Assembly (NCBI GenBank): GCA_015222295.1
Contig: JADFUZ010000068.1
Span: forward strand, 1-10,982
DNA from: Chloroflexota bacterium
GTDB lineage: Bacteria > Chloroflexota > Dehalococcoidia > GIF9 > AB-539-J10
Length of the DNA: 10,982 nt
Direction: 5' to 3'
In this document: in pieces, positions 5,809-10,982 of the stretch
Position numbering within the stretch: the stretch's first letter is position 1
Layout: the number at the start of each line of letters is the position of its first letter
The notes under the pieces: generated by a model
The model's database searches: none
What the model saw: the letters and a program-made list of their open reading frames with translations, nothing else
Told to the model about the DNA's origin: nothing
Translations under genes and position numbers: made by a program

Positions 5809-6274
5809 CTCGAGCTTGATGGGAGGTGGAGGAGTAGATGGAGCCATACATCGAGCTGGAGGGCCAGTCATTCTGAGAGAATGTAAGGAGATCGTTTCCA
5901 GGCAAGGACGACTACAAACAGGAAACGCCGTGATTAGCACTGGCGGAAACCTCAAAGCCAAATACGTGATCCATACAGTTGGCCCCGTCTGGCATGGCGG
6001 CGCCGCAGGCGAAGCGCAACTCCTGGCTAGCGCTTATCATGAATGCTTGAAACTCGCCACCGAACACGGTCTGACCAGCATCTCCTTCCCTTCTATAAGC
6101 ACAGGAGCCTATGGCTATCCGATAGCCGAGGCAAGCGCAATAGCCGCAGGCACTGTGGCTTCCTTCCTGAAAGAGCAAGCTACTTCTATCAGAGATGTGG
6201 TATTTGTTCTCTTTGATGCCTACAGCTACGAGAGCTATCGCCGTGCTTTGCAGGAAGTCTGCCACCTCACCTAG
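5720..6274 (+). CDS. Macro-domain protein, probable ADP-ribose / O-acetyl-ADP-ribose hydrolase
   Basis: This single macro domain of 184 residues is of the MacroD/YmdB-deacetylase type. It is expected to bind ADP-ribose and to hydrolyse O-acetyl-ADP-ribose or remove ADP-ribose from proteins or nucleic acids. Visible features are IIQGDIT (12-18, with adenine-contacting D16), NAAN (27-30), the GGGGVDGAIH loop (35-44) with D40, the strand KYVIHTVGPVW, and the phosphate loop STGAYGYP (127-134). There is no signal peptide or membrane segment. A strong Shine-Dalgarno GGGAGG lies 5 nt before the ATG, so this start is well supported even though it lies 89 nt inside the RNase HIII frame. The two genes are evidently co-transcribed. 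Whether they share a pathway is unknown. It should not be confused with the phosphodiesterase also called YmdB near the right end. Confidence 0.92.
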   Translation: MEAVVNQTRVSIIQGDITKQATDAIVNAANSSLMGGGGVDGAIHRAGGPVILRECKEIVSRQGRLQTGNAVISTGGNLKAKYVIHTVGPVWHGGAAGEAQLLASAYHECLKLATEHGLTSISFPSISTGAYGYPIAEASAIAAGTVASFLKEQATSIRDVVFVLFDAYSYESYRRALQEVCHLT

Positions 6275-6490
6275 AATTTCAGGGCTCCCGTCATGTGGCA
6301 AACTGAAACAGCGGCTCGGCATCCCGAGAGGGATTGCCCCGCGACCAGACTGTGGAGCACTCACAAAGCAAGCGTCGATACGCTCTTCCCGTACGGCATC
6401 CAGCCTTGATCCCCAGTCAACAAGGGATTTGAGCAGCTTCGCTGGATATAATAGAATTGCTTGTCTGGTGCGAACAGGGGAACGCTCGCT
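6275..6490. other. Intergenic region before prfA
   Basis: No convincing gene was found in these 216 bp. A short hairpin, CTCGG-CATC-CCGAG (6315-6328), is present but has no T tract after it. The open frames crossing the region show no family-like sequence and look like shadows. The only promoter-like element is the TATAAT near the prfA end. Confidence 0.5.
6447..6452 (+). promoter_or_regulatory. Possible -10 box for prfA-prmC
   Basis: A perfect TATAAT lies 38 nt upstream of the prfA ATG. No acceptable -35 box is seen at 16-18 nt, and a TG pair upstream is one base away from the extended -10 position. It is a plausible promoter core but could be chance. Confidence 0.35.
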
Positions 6491-7555
6491 ATGCTTGACA
6501 AGTTGAAGTCGATACAGGACCGCTATGATGAGCTAAGCCAGCTCATGGCCCAGCCAGAGGTAGCTACCGACCCTAGGCGGTTACAGGGGGTTGCCAAAGA
6601 GAGAGCCGCGCTGGAAGACGTCGCCATGACATACTCCAGATTCAAGAAGATCTCCAAGGACCTGGCTGAGCTGGAGGCCTTGCTCGGCAATACTCCAGAG
6701 GCAGAGATGAAGACAATCGTCAGGGAAGAGATGGCGGCGTTACAACGGCAGCAGGACGATATCCTGTCGCGACTCAAGCAGTCCCTGTTGTCCGAAGACC
6801 CCAATGACAGCAAAGACGTCATCGTCGAAATCAGAGCTGGCACGGGCGGCGAGGAGGCAGGGCTTTTTGCTGCGGATCTATTCCGCATGTACACTCGCTA
6901 CGCTCAACATAAGGACTGGCACATAGAGGTCGTTGATAGCAACCCAAGCGGACCACGAGGCTTTAAGGAGATAATATTTGAGGTCAAGGGTAAAGGCGCC
7001 TTCAGCCGACTTAAGCACGAACACGGTGTGCATCGAGTACAGAGGGTCCCGGCAACTGAGGCTTCAGGGCGACTCCACACTTCCGCAGCTACGGTGGCGG
7101 TCCTCCCCGAGATAGAAGACATTGAGCTGCAAATCAATCCGGACGACATCAAGATGGATTTCTTCCACTCCAGCGGTGCCGGAGGACAAAACGTGAACAA
7201 AGTGACTACGGCGGTCAGGCTCACACATATGCCTACAGGCGTAGTGGCAGTATGCCAAGATGAGCGCTCCCAGATTAAGAATAGACTGAAGGCCATGGCA
7301 GTCCTGCGAGCCAGGCTATTTGACATGAAGCAACGTGAACAATCCGAGGACATAGAGAGCCAGCGCCGGAAACAAGTAGGCAGCGGCGATCGATCGGAAA
7401 AAATACGCACGTACAATTTCCCCCAGAATCGTCTCACCGACCACCGGATTAATCTGACCGTGCACAACCTGGACAAGGTCCTGGATGGGGACATTGACCC
7501 GATCATTGATGCTCTGTCCTCCAAGCAGGAACAAATCGAAGCTATCCTCCCATGA
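6491..7555 (+). CDS. prfA: Peptide chain release factor 1
   Basis: Release factor 1 recognises the UAA and UAG stop codons in the ribosomal A site and triggers hydrolysis of peptidyl-tRNA. The 354-residue product is of normal length (E. coli 360). An N-terminal coiled region (MLDKLKSIQDRYDELSQLM) is followed by the codon-recognition domain. Its P187-A188-T189 tripeptide (VPATEASGRLHTSAATV) identifies RF1 rather than RF2. The catalytic GGQ at 231-233 lies in HSSGAGGQNVNKVTTAVRLTH. The ATG at 6491 is preferred over a TTG ten codons earlier because homologues begin at MLDKL; AGGGG lies about 10 nt upstream. The stop overlaps the start of prmC (ATGA), whose product methylates this GGQ glutamine, so the pair is translationally coupled. 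Confidence 0.97.
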   Translation: MLDKLKSIQDRYDELSQLMAQPEVATDPRRLQGVAKERAALEDVAMTYSRFKKISKDLAELEALLGNTPEAEMKTIVREEMAALQRQQDDILSRLKQSLLSEDPNDSKDVIVEIRAGTGGEEAGLFAADLFRMYTRYAQHKDWHIEVVDSNPSGPRGFKEIIFEVKGKGAFSRLKHEHGVHRVQRVPATEASGRLHTSAATVAVLPEIEDIELQINPDDIKMDFFHSSGAGGQNVNKVTTAVRLTHMPTGVVAVCQDERSQIKNRLKAMAVLRARLFDMKQREQSEDIESQRRKQVGSGDRSEKIRTYNFPQNRLTDHRINLTVHNLDKVLDGDIDPIIDALSSKQEQIEAILP

Positions 7556-8439
7556 TCCTCGGAGATGCTCGTCACTCGATTCGGCGCGAACTCGAGGCCG
7601 CTTGTATTGATTACGGTGACGCCGAAGCGGACCTGCTCATGTGCCACGCTCTCAACATGACAAGGGTCCAGATATACAGCGAGCCAGAGCGGTCACTAAC
7701 CCCAACTGCTCTGAGCAATCTGCGGCAGCTCGTTAACCGTCGGATTCAGCACGAGCCACTTGCCTACATCCTGGGATCGTATGAATTCCATGGTATCGAG
7801 TTCTGCATCGACCATCGCACCATGATCCCCAGGCCGGAGACAGAACTGCTGGTGCAAGAAGCCATCGACTCTGCCCACCACCACCTGCCGTCAGCAAGAC
7901 AGGCCACTGTAGCTGACATCGGCACAGGTAGCGGAGCCATCGCCATCAGCCTCGCCCTGGCACTCCCCCAAGTTACAATATACGCCACGGATATTTCAAT
8001 ACCGGCGCTACTGGTAGCTCACACGAACCGGCAACGCCATGGCGTTGAAGAACAAGTGAAGCTTCTCCAGGGGCATTTGCTCGAGCCCCTACCGCGACAG
8101 GCAGACATGATAGTGGCAAACCTGCCCTACATAGCCAACCGTGAAATGGAGACGCTGAGCCCCGAAATAGCGGATTTCGAACCAATAGTAGCTCTCGCCG
8201 GCGGTGATGAGGGTTTGGACAAGATTCGTCTCCTTCTGGATCAAGCCGCCGATAAACTGCACTCCGGGGGATACCTCTTGCTTGAAATAGGACAGGGACA
8301 AGATCAAGTGGTCAGCTCCATGATACGCGGGCGTTTTCCGCAGGCCAGTCTCGCGGTAATCCCGGACCTGCACAATATCAACAGAGTGATACGCGTGCAT
8401 ACCCAAGACACCGTGGACGAAACGCAAACGAGAGGCTAA
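7552..8439 (+). CDS. prmC: Release factor glutamine N5-methyltransferase
   Basis: PrmC (HemK) transfers a methyl group from S-adenosylmethionine to the glutamine of the GGQ motif in release factors, which improves termination. The 295-residue product has the N-terminal helical recognition domain, with YILGSYEFHGIEF and IPRPETELLV at the junction. The Rossmann methyltransferase domain follows. Its SAM-binding motif ADIGTGSGAIAISLA begins around D122, and the substrate-binding motif is N190-L-P-Y193, a common variant of NPPY. EIGQGQ near the C-terminus is also typical. It overlaps prfA by 4 nt and has no separate promoter, as expected for the prfA-prmC pair. The last residues (about 283-295) are hydrophilic and probably disordered. 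It converges on ymdB, with only 45 nt between the two stop codons. Confidence 0.96.
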   Translation: MILGDARHSIRRELEAACIDYGDAEADLLMCHALNMTRVQIYSEPERSLTPTALSNLRQLVNRRIQHEPLAYILGSYEFHGIEFCIDHRTMIPRPETELLVQEAIDSAHHHLPSARQATVADIGTGSGAIAISLALALPQVTIYATDISIPALLVAHTNRQRHGVEEQVKLLQGHLLEPLPRQADMIVANLPYIANREMETLSPEIADFEPIVALAGGDEGLDKIRLLLDQAADKLHSGGYLLLEIGQGQDQVVSSMIRGRFPQASLAVIPDLHNINRVIRVHTQDTVDETQTRG

Positions 8440-8484
8440 AGACTACTGCGGCACCAGTGACGTGAAGGACAACCCTTCCCTGGG

Positions 8485-9249
8485 TTAGACTACTCTTCGA
8501 ACCCGTTCAATACCAGTCGCCTTGCCGGTCTCGTTGTGCACTTCCACCACGACAGCATTGAACTCAACGGGCCCCTTCCCCACCGACAATCGACCGGGTA
8601 TTTGGGTAAGAAAGCGCTCCATCACACTGCTCACATCATCCCCGATCACGGAGTTCGCGGGGCCAACCATGCCTATGTCGGTAACATAAGCGGTCCCGCC
8701 ACACAGGATACTAGCATCAACAGTGCCGACGTGGGTGTGAGTCCCAAGCACAGCGCTAACCCTGCCATCAAGGTAGCGTCCCATTGCCACTTTCTCCGAC
8801 GTAGCCTCAGCATGGAAGTCGACAACAACGACTTTCGGCCTTTCTCCAACGTCCGCCAGCAACCTATCCATAGCTCGAAAGGGACAGTCGAAATTACCCA
8901 TGAAGGTACGACCAATCAAATTCACGACCAGCATATCGCCCTGAGACAAATAACCACGTCCGGGACATGCCGGGGGGTAATTCAATGGCCGGAGAACCGC
9001 CAGACCGCCATCCAGATAAGGCAGAATGTCCTTATGATGCCAGATATGGTTCCCTGAAGTTATCACATCAATACCGCTGTCGAAAAGCTCCTGTGCGGTG
9101 TCCGGAGTCAGTCCCAAACCGCCAGCGGCGTTCTCACCATTGACTATCACCGCATCAATGCCATATTCACGACGCAACCCTGGCAACACCTTCGCCACTG
9201 CGTATCTGCCGGGCCTGCCAATAACGTCGCCTATCGCCAGAATCTTCAA
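8485..9249 (-). CDS. ymdB: YmdB-type calcineurin-like phosphodiesterase
   Basis: This metallophosphoesterase belongs to the Bacillus subtilis YmdB family, which hydrolyses 2',3'-cyclic nucleotides and affects biofilm and stress decisions there. The 254-residue product has all the metal-binding motifs: D8 in GDVIGRPGR, E39-N40 in VNGENAAGG, N67-H68 in SGNHIW, H146 in DFHAE, and H171 and H173 in GTHTHVGT. TDIGMVGP and the closing VVVEV are also typical. The start is TTG at 9247-9249 with only a weak AAGG-type ribosome site, and homologues begin the same way (MKILAIGD). It begins 18 nt after the rny stop codon, so both are probably one transcript. An RNase Y-YmdB gene pair is widespread in Firmicutes and related bacteria. 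Cytoplasmic; the substrate in this organism is inferred. Confidence 0.95.
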   Translation of the reverse strand: MKILAIGDVIGRPGRYAVAKVLPGLRREYGIDAVIVNGENAAGGLGLTPDTAQELFDSGIDVITSGNHIWHHKDILPYLDGGLAVLRPLNYPPACPGRGYLSQGDMLVVNLIGRTFMGNFDCPFRAMDRLLADVGERPKVVVVDFHAEATSEKVAMGRYLDGRVSAVLGTHTHVGTVDASILCGGTAYVTDIGMVGPANSVIGDDVSSVMERFLTQIPGRLSVGKGPVEFNAVVVEVHNETGKATGIERVRRVV

Positions 9250-9267
9250 TACTTCGCCTTGTCCACT

Positions 9268-10794
9268 CTATTTCGCGTACTCCACCGCCGTAGTGTGCCG
9301 CGCCACCGTTATCTTTATTTGCCCAGGGTAGGTCAAGCTTTCCTCTATCTTCTTGGAAATATCGCGGGCCAACCTGACAGTCGTCAAATCGTCGATCTCT
9401 TCCGGTTTCACCAGGACGCGCACTTCCCGTCCAGCCTGAATAGCAAAGGCTTTCTCTATCCCAGGGAAACTGCGAGCTATGTCTTCCAGTTCCTCGATCC
9501 TCTTCAGATATTGCGGCAAAGACTCCCGCCTGGCACCAGTGCGTGACCCGCTTATCGCATCAGCGGCAGCAACAATAAAGCCCATCACGCTGCTGGTTGA
9601 ACTTTCACCATGATGTTCGGCAACGGCTTGTGCCACCTCAGCAGACTTGTCCCACTGCTCAACCAGCTTGGCCCCGATCAAGGCATGGGGACCTTCCACG
9701 TCATAGTCCACCGCTTTCCCAATATCATGAAGCAAGCCGGCTTTCCTGGCCGTATCTGCATTGGCTCCGATCTCGTCAGCCAGCATGCCCGCCAGATGCG
9801 ACACCTCCAGACTATGGAGTAAGACATTCTGACCGTAGCTAGTACGGAACTTGAGCTTGCCAAGCAGCTTGATCAGTTCCGGATGCAACCCCACAACTCC
9901 AGCCTCGCGAGCAGCCCGGTCTCCCTCGCTTCGAATCACCCCCTCGACTTCCGCATGGGCCTTCCCCACTAGTTCCTCAATTCGAGCCGGGTGAATACGG
10001 CCATCGAGAATAAGCTTGCTCAGGGCAATGCGAGCAACCTCACGTCTAAACGGGTCAAAGCTGGAAATGGTGACCGTCTCCGGAGTATCATCAATGATAA
10101 GATCAACCCCGGTAGCCTGTTCCAATGCTCGGATGTTGCGTCCTTCGCGCCCGATCAGGCGCCCCTTCATCTCGTCACTGGGCAGGGGGATAGTGGATAC
10201 TGTGGTCTCTGAGACAACGTCAGTGGCACAGCGCTGGATGGCAGTAGCCAGAATATCGTGCGCCCTCGCTTCGGCCTCCTCGTTTATCTTCTCTTCCCAC
10301 AACCGAACCCGCCGCGATGCTTCCTCTTCAACTTCACCTTGTATCCCTTGAAGCAGCCTATCTCTTGCTTCGTCCCTCGATATCCCAGCGACTGACTCCA
10401 GCTTCGCCAGTTGCTTTTCCTTTATGTCCTGCAGCTCACGGTTTGTCCCCTCAACCTCTTTCTCTCTTGCATCCAGATTCCGACCACGCTGCTCAACGGA
10501 TTCTAGCTTCCGCTCAACCACCTCTTCCCGTTGATTGAGGCGCTTCTCTGCCTGCTGCAACTGTGAGCGACGTTCCCTGTTATCAGCATCAGCCGCACTC
10601 CTAACCCTCCTGGCATCCTCTCTAGCCTCAAGCAGCAGTTCCTTGTGCTTGCTAGTCGCTTCATCTAGTAGTCTTTTTGCTTCGTTCCTCGTACTCAGAA
10701 TCTGCTGATTGGCTACCACCTGCCTGACAAAGTAACCAATAAGACCGCCCAGGGCAAGACCAAGTGCAAGTAGAACATATACAGTAATATCCAT
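9268..10794 (-). CDS. rny: Ribonuclease Y
   Basis: This membrane-anchored endoribonuclease starts mRNA decay in many Gram-positive and related bacteria. The 508-residue product (B. subtilis 520) has the full domain order. A single N-terminal membrane segment (about 4-24) comes first, then a long charged coiled coil (about 30-190, rich in Glu, Arg, Lys and Gln). A KH RNA-binding domain with the GREG loop (215-218) follows, and then the HD domain. The HD pair is H356-D357 in LLHDIGKA, with an upstream His in VLLHSLEVSHL and AEHHGE after it. The C-terminal domain ends in PGQIKITVARHTTAVEYAK. The ATG is preceded by GAGAGGAAGA, a usable ribosome site. It lies 18 nt upstream of ymdB and has its own promoter 62-90 nt upstream. 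No truncation or missing catalytic residue was seen. Confidence 0.97.
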   Translation of the reverse strand: MDITVYVLLALGLALGGLIGYFVRQVVANQQILSTRNEAKRLLDEATSKHKELLLEAREDARRVRSAADADNRERRSQLQQAEKRLNQREEVVERKLESVEQRGRNLDAREKEVEGTNRELQDIKEKQLAKLESVAGISRDEARDRLLQGIQGEVEEEASRRVRLWEEKINEEAEARAHDILATAIQRCATDVVSETTVSTIPLPSDEMKGRLIGREGRNIRALEQATGVDLIIDDTPETVTISSFDPFRREVARIALSKLILDGRIHPARIEELVGKAHAEVEGVIRSEGDRAAREAGVVGLHPELIKLLGKLKFRTSYGQNVLLHSLEVSHLAGMLADEIGANADTARKAGLLHDIGKAVDYDVEGPHALIGAKLVEQWDKSAEVAQAVAEHHGESSTSSVMGFIVAAADAISGSRTGARRESLPQYLKRIEELEDIARSFPGIEKAFAIQAGREVRVLVKPEEIDDLTTVRLARDISKKIEESLTYPGQIKITVARHTTAVEYAK

Positions 10795-10855
10795 TCTTCC
10801 TCTCTTCTATTGCGCCCAAATAGTGGCCCACACAATAATCATCCATCGCAAGTCA

Positions 10856-10884
10856 ATATTAGTCCTTTGAAAAGTGTGCGTCAA
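10856..10884 (-). promoter_or_regulatory. Sigma70-type promoter of rny-ymdB
   Basis: On the minus strand TTGACG (10879-10884, five of six consensus bases) and TAATAT (10856-10861, four of six) are separated by exactly 17 nt. Transcription would start near 10850, about 55 nt upstream of the rny ATG. Confidence 0.65.
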
Positions 10885-10944
10885 CCTAATTGAACTGAGC
10901 TGTTGATGGTCTACGATTCTGTCCTCCCCTAACAGTTCAGCGAA

Positions 10945-10973
10945 AATGTCCGCATGCAGGAGATGCTGACATT
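10945..10973. repeat. Imperfect hairpin near the right edge
   Basis: AATGTC-C-GCAT and ATGC-T-GACATT form a 10-bp stem with one mismatch around a 7-nt loop. On the minus strand it is followed by only a few T residues before CGC. It could be a weak terminator of a minus-strand gene beyond the edge; a TAA in one frame lies just before it. It could equally be an unrelated structure, because the neighbouring gene is not visible. Confidence 0.4.
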
Positions 10974-10982
10974 AAACATGAA

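Noticed and set aside
6315..6328. CTCGG-CATC-CCGAG hairpin as a terminator after the macro-domain gene
   Set aside because: The stem is short and is followed by GAGAGGGATT rather than a T run.
6195..6506. 103-residue plus-strand ORF across the end of the macro gene and the start of prfA
   Set aside because: Both ends are shadows of real genes in other frames. The middle part shows no recognisable motif and there is no ribosome site.
8471..8486. AACCC-TTCCCT-GGGTT inverted repeat between prmC and ymdB as a two-way terminator
   Set aside because: The stem is only 5 bp, it touches the ymdB stop codon, and it has no T tract on either strand.
10890..10982. Divergent plus-strand promoter (TTGAAC-16-TACGAT) and gene start at ATG 10978
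   Set aside because: The boxes are weak, the ribosome site is too far from the ATG, and only one or two codons are visible.
1..10982. CRISPR array, insertion sequence, phage genes or tRNA
   Set aside because: No direct-repeat array, transposase or phage-like reading frame, or tRNA-like cloverleaf was seen on either strand.

Overview
This window carries ordinary bacterial chromosomal genes, with about half G+C by eye. No mobile element, CRISPR array, rRNA or tRNA was seen. A [4Fe-4S]/FAD enzyme of the 4-hydroxybutyryl-CoA dehydratase type and a ferrous-iron (Feo) uptake system point to an anaerobic or microaerophilic bacterium. Three or four genes appear to start at TTG. RNase Y followed by YmdB, and PrfA followed by PrmC, are arrangements seen in Gram-positive bacteria and Chloroflexota. 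A Chloroflexota (Dehalococcoidia-like) origin is a guess from gene content, not a demonstrated placement.

Left part (1-4883, all minus strand). Read in the direction of transcription, the order is abfD (4-hydroxybutyryl-CoA dehydratase), a DtxR/MntR-family metal-dependent repressor, two FeoA-type genes, and FeoB divided into two genes (GTPase part, then membrane permease part). The beginning of an unidentified small gene runs off the left edge. The repressor gene has a near-consensus sigma70 promoter overlapped by a palindrome of the form TTAG-N6-CTAA. The same 14-bp pattern lies in the 120-bp leader of the feo genes. This suggests one iron-responsive circuit: the repressor controls itself and the feoA-feoA-feoB operon.

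Middle (5059-6274, plus strand). A type 3 RNase HII-like enzyme (RNase HIII), apparently without its usual N-terminal substrate-binding domain, overlaps a macro-domain gene by 89 nt. abfD and the RNase HIII gene diverge from a 175-bp region that holds a promoter for abfD.

Right part. prfA (release factor 1) and prmC (its glutamine methyltransferase) overlap as ATGA on the plus strand. They converge on ymdB and rny (minus strand), a phosphodiesterase and the membrane-anchored endoribonuclease RNase Y, 18 nt apart. rny has a good promoter near the right edge.

The points most worth a second look are the split FeoB, the shared TTAG-N6-CTAA operators with a repressor whose metal site mixes MntR and DtxR features, the shortened RNase HIII with its long overlap into the macro-domain gene, and the solitary abfD beside an iron regulon. 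I saw no clear evidence of a wholly new biological system.
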